Shown in pieces: positions 17,699-26,144 of a stretch of DNA of 64,000 bases (the stretch's first letter is position 1; every line of letters begins with the position of its first letter). The DNA lies in assembly GCF_030815415.1 (NCBI RefSeq), contig NZ_JAUSWW010000001.1, forward strand, positions 434,001 to 498,000, read 5' to 3'. A program made the translations under genes and the position numbers. The notes under the pieces were generated by a model. The model did no database searches. It worked only from the letters and a program-made list of their open reading frames with translations, and was not told the origin of the DNA. This DNA is from Streptomyces canus (GTDB taxonomy: Bacteria; Actinomycetota; Actinomycetes; Streptomycetales; Streptomycetaceae).

Positions 17699-17710
17699 TT
17701 AGCCGGACCG

Positions 17711-18796
17711 TCAAGCCTCGCGATTTTCTCGCCTTTCGGTGTTTACCGTGGACTGGCTCTGCCCGGGCGGCGCCGCCCGGCGCTGCGACAGGCGTGTGGC
17801 AAGGTCCTGCCACGCCTGCACGCTCGCCTGGGCGAGTTCCGCGACGAAGTCGAGGCAGTGGTCGGGCAGGTCAAGGACGAGTCCCTCCTGCGCCTGCGGG
17901 TCGATGGCAGCCACCGCGAGGATGCTGAGCAGCAGGCGGCCGGACTGGTTGAAACGCAAGGAGGGGTCGGTACGCAGGGAACGCAGCAGCGCGGTGGACC
18001 GGTCGAGCTTGCCCGACCCCGAGGGCGCGCCCTGCGCACGCGGCGCCTCCGCCCTGCGCGCGGGCGGGACGCGCCGCTGGTCGGGGATCACTGCCCGGCT
18101 CTCCCGGTGGAGCTGGTCGCGCACGTCGCGGACGGTGCCCGGGGACACGCCTGCGACCGCGCTCACCGCCCGCAGGGAGGAGGTGGGTTCGCGCCGGAGC
18201 ATCTCCTTGGCGCGCTCGCGCCCGGCGGCGGTGCTGACCGGTCGGACGCGGCCGTCCCTGCCGAGCCTGGTCTGCCCGCCGGGCCGCCCGATCGCCTCAC
18301 GCAGGGCAGCGATCGTCTTGGGCGAGAGCCCGACGGACGACGCTATGGCGCGGTTGGACCAGCCCTCCTGCTCGCACAGGATGCGGGTGCCGGCCGCCTT
18401 GCGGTCGGCCAGCGACAACGGCAGTCCGTGCCGCACGTTCAGCCGCACTGCCAGGACGAAGGCGCTCGCGTCGTCGCCGTCGAACCAGTGCGCCCGGATC
18501 GTCTCTTCACCTCGTAACTGGGCTGCGCGGACCCGGTGCGCACCGTCGATGACCCGGTGGGTGCCTCGCTGCACGACGATGGGCGGCAGGTCGGCCTGCG
18601 ATTCCGCCAGGACCCGTATGTGCTCGCCGTTCTCCCCCGCGGAGCGCGGCGAGTGGGACAGGTCCAGCGCCGCGATCGGAATCCATTCCGTGTCCGTACC
18701 GGTGTCCGATCCGGCGTATCGCGCCTCGGCGTCCACACGATCCGGTGGGTGCACGCGCGCGTCCCGTCGTTGGAGCACTGCTTTGCTGTCCGCCAC
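17711..18796 (-). CDS. StrR-type pathway-specific transcriptional activator (ParB-like N-domain)
   Basis: About 361 residues. A ParB/sulfiredoxin-like domain (LPPIVVQRGTHRVIDGAHRVRAAQL, about 60-90) is followed by FVLAVRLNVRHGLPLSLADRK and the helix-turn-helix WSNRAIASSVGLSPKTIAAL. This is the order seen in StrR, NovG, KasT and Bbr activators of antibiotic clusters. A second HTH-like repeat covers LRAVSAVAGVSPGTVRDV. GTG 18796 has GAGGAG upstream; GTG 18817 is the alternative. Leu in AAQLRGEE is a TTA codon (18515-18517), so translation should depend on bldA tRNA. An ARE-type palindrome about 80 bp upstream suggests repression by a hormone receptor. It probably activates the neighbouring 3,4-AHBA operon and the CAR gene. 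Confidence 0.86.
   Translation of the reverse strand: MADSKAVLQRRDARVHPPDRVDAEARYAGSDTGTDTEWIPIAALDLSHSPRSAGENGEHIRVLAESQADLPPIVVQRGTHRVIDGAHRVRAAQLRGEETIRAHWFDGDDASAFVLAVRLNVRHGLPLSLADRKAAGTRILCEQEGWSNRAIASSVGLSPKTIAALREAIGRPGGQTRLGRDGRVRPVSTAAGRERAKEMLRREPTSSLRAVSAVAGVSPGTVRDVRDQLHRESRAVIPDQRRVPPARRAEAPRAQGAPSGSGKLDRSTALLRSLRTDPSLRFNQSGRLLLSILAVAAIDPQAQEGLVLDLPDHCLDFVAELAQASVQAWQDLATRLSQRRAAPPGQSQSTVNTERRENREA
18515..18517 (-). other. Rare TTA leucine codon in the StrR-type regulator
   Basis: In frame within CAG-TTA-CGA-GGT (Gln-Leu-Arg-Gly). TTA codons are very rare in Streptomyces and are read only by the bldA tRNA, which links expression to development. Finding one in a pathway regulator is a known pattern for antibiotic clusters. 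Confidence 0.8.
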
Positions 18797-18878
18797 GTTC
18801 GACCACTCCTCAGCCACACCTGCCGCTGCCGGTCAGGGGCCGCGGAGTCTGTGCACGCTCCGACGGACCCACGATAAG

Positions 18879-18898
18879 AATACCTCCGCCAAGGTATT
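18879..18898. promoter_or_regulatory. ARE-type operator, copy 1 (before the StrR-type gene)
   Basis: AATACCT-N6-AGGTATT, a perfect palindrome with 7-bp arms (18879-18885 and 18892-18898), about 80 bp upstream of the StrR-type start. The same 6-6-6 layout recurs at 23131, 25879 and 27254. It matches the general shape of autoregulatory elements bound by ArpA/ScbR/MmfR-type TetR receptors. Confidence 0.8.
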
Positions 18899-18930
18899 TT
18901 TTTGCAAGCGTGCTGGAGCGCCCAGTGCCG

Positions 18931-18960
18931 TGTGCAACCGGGGACTTCCCCGGTTGCACA
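18931..18960. other. Perfect 13-bp hairpin
   Basis: TGTGCAACCGGGG (18931-18943) pairs fully with CCCCGGTTGCACA (18948-18960) around an ACTT loop. It is not followed by a T run. It may be a terminator or attenuator for an unannotated leader transcript, or a protein-binding palindrome. No gene stands directly before it on either strand. Confidence 0.6.
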
Positions 18961-19131
18961 CCGATGACCGCGGACTCGGGCCGCCCCGGGGACCACACCC
19001 GCTCGGGGACAAAGAGGACGGAGGGCCGCCGTGGAGGGGACCTCTTCGTCGGCAGGTTCCCCTCCCCGACCACGGTCGCCGGACGGAGCGCAGTCCGGGC
19101 GGCCCGCGGTGCGGTGACGCGACCACGCGGT

Positions 19132-19164
19132 GCCGGATGCCGGATGCCGGATGCCGGATGCCGG
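19132..19164. repeat. Tandem GCCGGAT repeat (4.7 copies)
   Basis: Four full copies of the 7-mer GCCGGAT plus GCCGG lie in the intergenic region before the carboxylic acid reductase gene. Such a short array is prone to copy-number change. No function is evident. Confidence 0.7.
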
Positions 19165-19411
19165 GCGCGGAATTCCCGTGCAAATCCGCGCACCCCTCCC
19201 GCAAGCGGAATGCATATCAGAGTCGCAGGCACAATTCCCTGCCCTCCCCCGCCGCCCCTGGCGCCCATTTCCTTCCGCGCAGTAGCCTGACCTCGCCTGG
19301 GGCACCGGCGTTCTCCGCTCCAATGCGCCGGCCCGGCCCGCGGCAGCCTCCTTCGGCCTTAGGCCGGGTTCATGTGCCGGAAAGAATTCGCGGTCACAGA
19401 AAGGCGTGGTC

Positions 19412-22400
19412 ATGGTTAATGATTCACCGGGCGCCACCACGCGCGCTTCCGTGAGCAAAAGCCGGAAGCAGCGTATTGCCGAGTTGTTCCGGGCCGAGCC
19501 GGAGCTCGCCGACAGCATGCCTGCGGCCGGCGTCTTCGCGGAGACCGCCGGACGCGGGCCGCGCCTGTCCGAGATCGTCAGGCGGACCCTTGCGGCCTAC
19601 GCCGACCGGCCCGCGCTCGGCGAGCGGGCCAGGCAGTACGTCAACGCGGACGGCCGCGTCAGCGTCCGGCTGCTGCCCCGGTTCAAGACCGTCTCGTACG
19701 GCGAGCTGTGGTCGCGGCTGAGCGCGGTCGCCGCCGACTGGTACCACCACCCGCAACACCCGCTGCGCGAAGGCGACTTCGTCGCGATCCTGGGCTTCGC
19801 CGGCACCGACTACACCACGGTCGATCTGGCGTGCGGCCAGGTCGGGGCGGTCGCCGTGCCCCTGCACACCAACGCCTCGGTCGACCACATCCGCCACCTG
19901 GTGACGGAGGCCGCCCCGCGTGTCTTCGCCACGAGCACCGACCGGCTGGCGACTGTGCTCGACGCGCTGGCCGGGCAGACCTGCGTGCACCGGATCCTCG
20001 TCTTCGACCACCACCCCGAACTCCCCGAGCACCGCGAGGCGCTGGCGGCCGCCGCCCGGCTGCTGGCCTCGACGGGTGCACCGATGTCGCTGGAGCTGCT
20101 GTCCGACGTCGTCGGCCGCACCGACTCGCTGCCGCCGGTGCCCGAACTGCCGCCGGACAGCAGCGCCGACGGCGCGCTGTCGGCCTTGATCTACACCTCC
20201 GGCAGCACCGGCACGCCCAAGGGCGTGATGTTCCCGGAGTCGACGGTGTCCCTCATGTGGCGCCCGCCCGCGGGGCCCGAAAACCAATACCCGTTGATCA
20301 CGGCCAACTTCCTACCGCAGAGCCACCTGGTCGCCAGGAGGCTGGTGATCAAGACGCTGGCCACCGGCGGCACCGCGCACTTCGTGGCCGACAGCGACCT
20401 GTCCACCCTCCTGGACGACCTGGCGCTGATCCGGCCGACCGAGATCGCCATGGTGCCGCGGGTCTGCGAGCTGCTCTTCGAGAGCTACCACGCCCAGCTC
20501 AACCAGCGCGCGGCGCGCGGCGAGCTGCGCGACACCGACCACGCCGAGGTGATCGCGCACCTGCGCGACCACGTGCTGGGAGGGCGTGTCATCCACGCTC
20601 CCTGCGGATCCGCGCCGCTCGCCCCGGAACTGGCCGCGTTCCTCCGCAACGCCCTCGACGTCCCCCTCCTGGACAGCTACGGCACGACGGAGACCGGGCT
20701 GGTCATGCTGGACCACCGTGTGCAGAGCCCCCCGGTCGTGGACTACAAACTCGTGGACGTGCCCGAACTGGGGTACTCCACCGCCGACTCCCCCTACCCG
20801 CGCGGCGAACTGCTGGTCAGAACCGCGCTCATCACCCCCGGTTACTACCGGCGCGCCCAGGACACCGCCGAGGTGTTCGACCAGGACGGCTACTACCGCA
20901 CCGGCGACATCATGGCCGAGACCGCACCCGGCGAACTGATCTACCTCGACCGCCGCAAGAACGTCCTCAAGCTCTCCCAGGGCGAGTTCGTCGCCCTGTC
21001 CAAGGTGGAGGCGGCGCTCGTCGCCAGCCCGCTGGTGCGGCAGATCTTCGTGTACGGCAACAGCTCCCGTTCCTACCTGCTCGCCGTGGTGGTGCCCACC
21101 CCCGAGGCGATCGCGCAGTCCGGCGACGAGGCGGCGCTGAAGGCGGCGGTCAGCAGGTCGCTGCAGAGCGTCGCCACGCAGGCCGGCCTGGCGCCGTACG
21201 AGGTCCCGCGCGATCTGATCGTCGAGCCCGTGCCGTTCAGCCAGGACAACGGTCTGCTGACCGACTCGACCAAGCAGCTGCGCCCGCGGCTGAAGGAGCG
21301 GTACGGCGAACGGCTGGAACAGCGCTACGCCGAACTCGCCGAGGGCCAGGCCGCGGAGCTGCGCGCGGTGTGGCAGGACCACGACCGCCCGGTGGCCGAG
21401 AGGGTCGCCCGCGCCGCGCAGGCGCTGCTGCCCGGGCTCGACATCGAGCCGGGCCCGGAACAGCGCTTCACCGATCTGGGCGGGGACTCACTGTCGGCAC
21501 TGTCGTTCGCGAACCTGCTGCGGGAGATCTTCGGCATCGAGGTCTCGGTCGGAACCGTCCTGGGACCGGCCAACACCCTCGGCGAGATCACCGCCCATGT
21601 GGAGCGACTGTGCGGCGCCGCCGCGGCCCGGCGGGCCACCTTCGCCGCCGTCCACGGCGAGCACACCGCCTCGGTACGGGCCGGGGACCTCACTTTGGAC
21701 AAGTTCATCGACGCCGCGACCCTCACCGCGAGCACGGAACTGCCCCAACCGGTCGGCGAACCGCGCACGGTGCTGCTCACCGGGGCCAACGGCTACCTCG
21801 GCCGCCTGCTGTGCCTGGAGTGGCTGCAGCGGCTGGCCCCGGTGGGCGGCACTCTGGTCTGCCTGGTGCGCGCCGCCGACGACAGCGCCGCCCGCCTACG
21901 CCTGGAGGAGTCCCTGGACAGCGGGGACACCGCGCTCAAGACCCGCTTCGCCGAACTGACGGCGGGCGGCGCGCTGCGTGTGCTGGCCGGCGACATCGGC
22001 GCGCCGCACCTGGGCCTTGGCAAGCAGGACTGGCAGCACCTGACCGCGACGGTGGACCTCATCGTGCACCCCGCGGCACTGGTCAACCACGTGCTGCCCT
22101 ACCGGCAGTTGTTCGAGCCCAACGTGGTCGGCACCGCCGAGGTCGTCCACGCCGCCCTGACCACCCGGCTGAAGCCGGTCGTGTTCGTGTCCAGTGTGGC
22201 CGTGGCCGCCCACGGCGCGGCCACGGCAGATGAGGACAGCGACATCAGGGACGACAGCCCGGCACGTGCGCTCGACGACCGGCACGCGGGCGGCTACGCC
22301 ACCAGCAAGTGGGCGGGCGAGGTGCTGCTGCGCGAGGCCCACGACCTGTGCGGGCTGCCAGTGACCGTGTTCCGCTCCGGCATGATCCTGGCGCACGCCC

Positions 22401-22951
22401 GGTACGCCGGGCAGCTCAATGTGCCCGACACCTTCACCCGCCTGCTGCTGAGCCTGATCGCCACGGGGACCGCGCCCGAGTCGTTCTACGACGGCGCGCA
22501 GGACGGCCGGCGCCCGCGGGCGCACTACGACGGGCTGCCGGGGGACTTCGTCGCCGCCGCGGTGGCCGCCCTGGGCTTCCGCACCGACGGATACCGGACG
22601 TTCAACGTGGTCAACCCGCACGACGACGGAATCTCGCTCGACACCGTGGTCGACTGGCTGGCCGACAGCGGAATCAACGTCCGCCGGGTCGGCGGCCACC
22701 GGCAGTGGCGCGAGCAGTTCGAGTCCGCGCTGCAGTCTCTGCCCTTGGCGCAGCGCCCGTACTCCCTGCTGCCGCTGATAGCCGCCTGGCGGGAACCGCT
22801 CGTCCCTCGTGCGACGTCGGCGCTGCCCGCCGACCGGTTCCGCGCAGCGGTGCGCGCCGTCGGTATCGGCACCGAGCAGGACATCCCGCACCTGTCCCGG
22901 CCGCTGATCGAGAAGTACGTGGCGGACCTACGGCTCCTGGGCCTGCTCTAG
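19412..22951 (+). CDS. car: Carboxylic acid reductase (A-T-R, Nocardia type)
   Basis: A 1179-residue three-domain enzyme that reduces a carboxylic acid to an aldehyde with ATP and NADPH. The adenylation domain has IYTSGSTGTPKGVMFPE (about 260-276), LDSYGTTETG and RRKNVLKLSQGE. The carrier domain has GGDSLSALSF, with Ser693 as the phosphopantetheine site. The reductase domain has LLTGANGYLGRLL (about 789) and the YxxxK pair Tyr962/Lys966 in YATSKWAGE. ATG 19412 has AAGG seven bases upstream. Length and order match Nocardia/Mycobacterium CARs. In grixazone synthesis 3,4-AHBA is reduced to the aldehyde by GriC/GriD, so a single-chain CAR here could do the same job. No phosphopantetheinyl transferase lies in the window. 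Confidence 0.93.
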   Translation: MVNDSPGATTRASVSKSRKQRIAELFRAEPELADSMPAAGVFAETAGRGPRLSEIVRRTLAAYADRPALGERARQYVNADGRVSVRLLPRFKTVSYGELWSRLSAVAADWYHHPQHPLREGDFVAILGFAGTDYTTVDLACGQVGAVAVPLHTNASVDHIRHLVTEAAPRVFATSTDRLATVLDALAGQTCVHRILVFDHHPELPEHREALAAAARLLASTGAPMSLELLSDVVGRTDSLPPVPELPPDSSADGALSALIYTSGSTGTPKGVMFPESTVSLMWRPPAGPENQYPLITANFLPQSHLVARRLVIKTLATGGTAHFVADSDLSTLLDDLALIRPTEIAMVPRVCELLFESYHAQLNQRAARGELRDTDHAEVIAHLRDHVLGGRVIHAPCGSAPLAPELAAFLRNALDVPLLDSYGTTETGLVMLDHRVQSPPVVDYKLVDVPELGYSTADSPYPRGELLVRTALITPGYYRRAQDTAEVFDQDGYYRTGDIMAETAPGELIYLDRRKNVLKLSQGEFVALSKVEAALVASPLVRQIFVYGNSSRSYLLAVVVPTPEAIAQSGDEAALKAAVSRSLQSVATQAGLAPYEVPRDLIVEPVPFSQDNGLLTDSTKQLRPRLKERYGERLEQRYAELAEGQAAELRAVWQDHDRPVAERVARAAQALLPGLDIEPGPEQRFTDLGGDSLSALSFANLLREIFGIEVSVGTVLGPANTLGEITAHVERLCGAAAARRATFAAVHGEHTASVRAGDLTLDKFIDAATLTASTELPQPVGEPRTVLLTGANGYLGRLLCLEWLQRLAPVGGTLVCLVRAADDSAARLRLEESLDSGDTALKTRFAELTAGGALRVLAGDIGAPHLGLGKQDWQHLTATVDLIVHPAALVNHVLPYRQLFEPNVVGTAEVVHAALTTRLKPVVFVSSVAVAAHGAATADEDSDIRDDSPARALDDRHAGGYATSKWAGEVLLREAHDLCGLPVTVFRSGMILAHARYAGQLNVPDTFTRLLLSLIATGTAPESFYDGAQDGRRPRAHYDGLPGDFVAAAVAALGFRTDGYRTFNVVNPHDDGISLDTVVDWLADSGINVRRVGGHRQWREQFESALQSLPLAQRPYSLLPLIAAWREPLVPRATSALPADRFRAAVRAVGIGTEQDIPHLSRPLIEKYVADLRLLGLL

Positions 22952-23130
22952 GGCACCGGCCGCACCCTTGTCGCCCGGGCCCGGTCGGCCCGGCGACGGG
23001 TCTCGGCCCTCACACCCATGTCCATGTCTTCCCGGAGCGCGAGGGTGGCGGGATATCGCCTCTTGCTCCGGTCGTGCGTGGATAAAATCATGTGTACGCG
23101 GTCGACATCGGGGTTCGTTCCCCTCAAAAC

Positions 23131-23148
23131 ATACCTTCACAAAGGTTT
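23131..23148. promoter_or_regulatory. ARE-type operator, copy 2 (before the first TetR receptor)
   Basis: ATACCT-N6-AGGTTT, followed by CTT, 24 bp before the GTG start of the TetR gene. Five of six arm positions pair. The position suggests that the receptor represses its own gene. Confidence 0.78.
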
Positions 23149-23171
23149 CTTCCCTGGAAGGGGGGATCCGT

Positions 23172-23777
23172 GTGACTCAGGAGCGTGCGGTCCGCACCCG
23201 GGAGCAGGTGCTCGACGCCGCGGCGCAGGAGTTCGCGGCGCACGGCTACCTGGGCACGACACTGCTCGACGTGATCCAGCGCACCGATATGACCAAGGGC
23301 GCGCTGTACGGGCATTTCTCCTCGAAGGAGGAGCTCGCGGCGGCGTTGATCGAGGAGGCCGGAGGCGAGCTGAGCACGCGCGCGCAACGGGCCGGCGAGC
23401 CGGACGCGGCGGCGGTGTGCACATTGCGGGAGACCGTGCTCGACCTCGCCCGACATCTGCGCCAGGACACGCGGGCCCGGTCCGCGCTGCGGCTCGCCGT
23501 GGAGAGCCCTCATCTGGACCGGCACGACCTCGGGCTGGTGCAGCGGATCTGCCTGTCGCTGACCCGCGCCGTCGAGGAGGCGCAGGCCGGTGACGGGAAC
23601 AGCGGCGGATACCCCCCGGAGGCCGTGGCCCGCCTGCTGGTGTCGGTCTTCTTCGGGGTTCCTCATCCCGTGCCGCGTGACGACGCCGACGCCGCGCGGC
23701 GGTTCGACGACCTGTGGGCGGCCGTGTCCGGGCCACCGAAGGACGGATGGGCCGACGCCGTCCCGCAAGAACGCTGA
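23172..23777 (+). CDS. TetR-family gamma-butyrolactone-type receptor or pseudo-receptor
   Basis: A 201-residue regulator whose N-terminal HTH reads QERAVRTREQVLDAAAQEF ... MTKGALYGHFSSKEELAAAL, the pattern of ArpA/ScbR/MmfR proteins. The C-terminal ligand domain is shorter than in typical receptors (about 215-230 residues in total), so it could be a ligand-insensitive pseudo-receptor. GTG 23172 is used because the HTH then starts at the normal place; AAGGGGGG precedes it. The ARE-type palindrome directly upstream implies autoregulation. It stands next to the hormone biosynthesis genes and downstream of CAR. Confidence 0.85.
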   Translation: MTQERAVRTREQVLDAAAQEFAAHGYLGTTLLDVIQRTDMTKGALYGHFSSKEELAAALIEEAGGELSTRAQRAGEPDAAAVCTLRETVLDLARHLRQDTRARSALRLAVESPHLDRHDLGLVQRICLSLTRAVEEAQAGDGNSGGYPPEAVARLLVSVFFGVPHPVPRDDADAARRFDDLWAAVSGPPKDGWADAVPQER

Positions 23778-23863
23778 AGCGCCGCTCCGACCCCGGCCGG
23801 CCGCGCGGCTCCGGTGGAGGCCGGCAGATCCGGTCGAGGACGCACAACCCTCTGTACGGCCGG

Positions 23864-24607
23864 TCAGGCGCCGTCCCGGACAGGGACGACGCCGGCCACC
23901 GGGCCGGGTGAGAGCAGGACCGGGACGTCGAGCGCGGCGTGCGGGTGCAGCATCCGCGCCTGCGGCAGCCGTGCCGTCAGTTCCGCCGAGCCGCCCACGA
24001 TGACGGGGTGCCCCACCTCCGCCAGCATCGGCAGATCGGAGAGGTGGTCCCCGTACGCATAACACCGCTCCGGGTCCACGACCGGACAACGCCGCAGCGC
24101 GTCCCGCACCGCCGCACGCTTCGCCTCTCCGATACAGGGATCGCCCACGAGGTGGCCGGTCAGCACTCCGTCACGCACCCCGGGGACCGAGCACAGCAGG
24201 CGGGCTGCCCCCACTTCGGCGGCGATGGGCGCCAGGACCGCAGGGAACGATCCGGACACCAGGATCACGGTGTCCCCCGCGTCGCGGTGCAGTTCCAGCG
24301 CCCGGCGGGTAGCGGCCAGGTAGAAGCCGGGAACCCCCAACCGCTCGGCATACCAGGCCTGGGCCAGCTCCGCGACGCGGGCGGCGGGCTCGCCCGCCCA
24401 ACTGCGGTAGTACAGGCGGTTCATGGCTTCCCTGGGAGCGCCGGCGGACGTCCGCTCGGACAGGTCCTGTCGGACGTCGGCCGCGACGCGGGCGCCTCGC
24501 GTTCCACGGGTGGCGCGGAAGTAGTACGCGAGGAAGTCGAACGTCGACTTCACGGAAATGAGCGTCTCGTCGACGTCGCAGAACACCAGGCGGGCCGGCC
24601 GACTCAC
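23864..24607 (-). CDS. HAD-IB (SerB-like) phosphatase, probable hormone biosynthesis
   Basis: A 247-residue HAD hydrolase with motif I FCDVDETLI near the N-terminus, motif II ILVSGSFPAV, the lysine in GEAKRAAV and motif III YAYGDHLSDLPML. It dephosphorylates a small phosphate ester. GTG 24607 overlaps the stop of the upstream flavoenzyme by GTGA, so the two are translationally coupled. Furan/butyrolactone hormone loci carry a phosphatase (MmfP, SrrP types) that removes the phosphate left by AfsA-type condensation with DHAP. That role is inferred here from the neighbours. Confidence 0.85.
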   Translation of the reverse strand: MSRPARLVFCDVDETLISVKSTFDFLAYYFRATRGTRGARVAADVRQDLSERTSAGAPREAMNRLYYRSWAGEPAARVAELAQAWYAERLGVPGFYLAATRRALELHRDAGDTVILVSGSFPAVLAPIAAEVGAARLLCSVPGVRDGVLTGHLVGDPCIGEAKRAAVRDALRRCPVVDPERCYAYGDHLSDLPMLAEVGHPVIVGGSAELTARLPQARMLHPHAALDVPVLLSPGPVAGVVPVRDGA

Positions 24608-25839
24608 CGCGGCTCCCACGGCGTCGGCGCCGACCACTCGCCCTCGCCCCAGGCGGCGTACGCGCCGGCCGAGGCGTCCAGCCGCAGGACGCCGTGCGCC
24701 GCCACCGTGTGCGTGTCCCGCCAGGCCCGCTGGACCTCGCTGGTGTCGTCCCGGGCGTGGACACCGCCCGTCCTGAACAGCCGCTCGACGGCCTCCACCA
24801 GCAACTCGGCCGCCACTGCGGCGTCGCGCCGGTTGACCGCCTCGACGCGTGGCGCGGTGGGCTCGGCTTCGGCGCCGACCGCGGCCCGGTCCAGCAGCAG
24901 GGCCACGGCGTCGATCTCGGCGCCGGAGCGCGCCAGCACCCGCTGGACGGCTGCGTCGCCCAGGGCCGCCGGGCGCCCGGCGGGCGAGGTCGCCGCCCAG
25001 CGGGTCCAGGACCGCAGAGCGAGCCGGGCCGCACCGAGCGCCGGCGCGCAGAGCATCGGGCCGCCGGCCACCAGCGCGGACGCCTGGCGTGCCGGAGAGG
25101 CGCCGGGCACGACCACGGCGGCGAGCATGTCGCCCAGCGGGCAGGCACGCCGGTCGGGGACGAACACGCCACGTACGTCGACGGAGTTGCTGCCGGTGCC
25201 GCGCAGCCCGGTGCTGCGCCAGGTGTCGCGCACGATCACCTCGGAGCGCGGCACCGCCAGGACCCACGGCCCGGCTGGCGCGGGACCGGCGGGGGTGACT
25301 CCGGCCGCGACGGGGATGTCGTCGACCGGGGCCGCGAGCAGGACCCAGTGGGAGAAGTCCACGCCGCTGACACAGTCCCACCGGCCGTCCAGCAGCCAGC
25401 CGCCCGGTACCGGTCGGGCCGTTCCGGCGGGCGGGGCCAAGGCCGCGGCGATCAGCGTGTCGGGGCCCCTCCCCCACATCTCCCGTTGCCCTTCTTCGGG
25501 CAGCCTGGCGGCGTACCGCCCGTGCGCGGCCCAGAGCATGCCGCACCATGCGGCCGAGGGGCACTGTCCGGCGACCAGCGCCGTGGCGGTGATCAGGTCG
25601 GCGAAGCCGCCTTCCCTGCCGCCCCATCGGCGGGGCACGAAGTGACGTGCGAAACCGGCCTCTTTGAGCGCGGTCACGACCGCAGGAGCCAGCCTCCTGT
25701 CCCGGTCCGCCGCCGAGGCGGCCCGCCCTGCTGCCCGGGCGGCCCGCAGTACGGCGTCCTCGCAGAGGGTGCCGCCCGTTCGTTCCGGCAGGGAAAGGCC
25801 GGATCGCTGCTTTTCTTGCGGCTCAGCATGATCGAGCAT
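24604..25839 (-). CDS. Acyl-CoA dehydrogenase-like flavoenzyme (group D monooxygenase type)
   Basis: A 411-residue protein with the acyl-CoA dehydrogenase fold: an N-terminal helical domain (LKEAGFARHFVPRRWGG), the middle beta domain WLLDGRWDCVSGVDFSHWVL and the segment DTWRSTGLRGTGSNSVDV. The latter is typical of the HsaA / two-component flavin hydroxylase branch rather than beta-oxidation dehydrogenases. ATG 25839 has AAGGAG upstream. An ARE-type palindrome lies about 40 bp upstream of the start. The HAD phosphatase is coupled downstream and the afsA homologue is next upstream, so it probably oxidises or reduces a hormone intermediate. Redox genes accompany afsA homologues in other signalling loci. 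Confidence 0.8.
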   Translation of the reverse strand: MLDHAEPQEKQRSGLSLPERTGGTLCEDAVLRAARAAGRAASAADRDRRLAPAVVTALKEAGFARHFVPRRWGGREGGFADLITATALVAGQCPSAAWCGMLWAAHGRYAARLPEEGQREMWGRGPDTLIAAALAPPAGTARPVPGGWLLDGRWDCVSGVDFSHWVLLAAPVDDIPVAAGVTPAGPAPAGPWVLAVPRSEVIVRDTWRSTGLRGTGSNSVDVRGVFVPDRRACPLGDMLAAVVVPGASPARQASALVAGGPMLCAPALGAARLALRSWTRWAATSPAGRPAALGDAAVQRVLARSGAEIDAVALLLDRAAVGAEAEPTAPRVEAVNRRDAAVAAELLVEAVERLFRTGGVHARDDTSEVQRAWRDTHTVAAHGVLRLDASAGAYAAWGEGEWSAPTPWEPR

Positions 25840-26144
25840 GATTGAGCTCCTTGTCGAGCCGGACGAGGGCTGGTAAAAATACTTTCTCAACGGTTTCTTA
25901 CTTGGAGGTGCGGATGCCGCGAGAGCAGGAACGCTCCCGGCGCACGTACGCGTTGGCGCACTTCCTGACGCGCCGGACACAGGCGCCCGCGAAGTCCGCC
26001 CTCCTGATCGATGACGCTTCACATTCGGACGTCAGCCGGCCACCGCGGTCCGCCCAACTGCCAGGGCGTGGTGAGCCGTTGACTCCCCTGCACATCGAAG
26101 ACCGCGGCCTCGGTCGAGACAGGCCCGCCGGCCTGTGCTCATCG
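25840..26144. other. Intergenic region with ARE and a vestigial receptor start
   Basis: About 305 bp between the flavoenzyme gene and the afsA homologue, both on the minus strand. On the plus strand an ARE palindrome is followed by TTGGAGG and ATG 25914, opening a frame MPREQERSRRTYA that resembles the first residues of the neighbouring receptor (TQERAVRTREQ). The likeness stops after about a dozen codons, so this may be the stump of a lost third receptor gene. Confidence 0.35.
25879..25896. promoter_or_regulatory. ARE-type operator, copy 3 (before the flavoenzyme-phosphatase pair)
   Basis: ATACTT-N6-CGGTTT followed by CTTA, the least symmetric of the four copies. It lies about 40 bp upstream of ATG 25839 on the minus strand and 18 bp before the stump-like ATG 25914 on the plus strand. 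Confidence 0.7.

Larger units (their letters stand above)
18818..19411. other. Divergent intergenic region between StrR-type gene and CAR
   Basis: About 590 bp without a credible gene. It holds the ARE palindrome near its left end, a perfect 13-bp hairpin, a short GCCGGAT tandem array and, just before the CAR start, AAGG as ribosome binding site. The CAR promoter must lie in its right part. Confidence 0.6.

Noticed and set aside
17576..17710. A StrR-type GTTCGA palindrome in the 3,4-AHBA promoter region
   Set aside because: Only a half-site-like TTCGAATGC was found; the second half at the expected spacing is missing.
19132..19164. CRISPR array at the short tandem repeats
   Set aside because: The repeat is a 7-mer without spacers; no cas genes are present.
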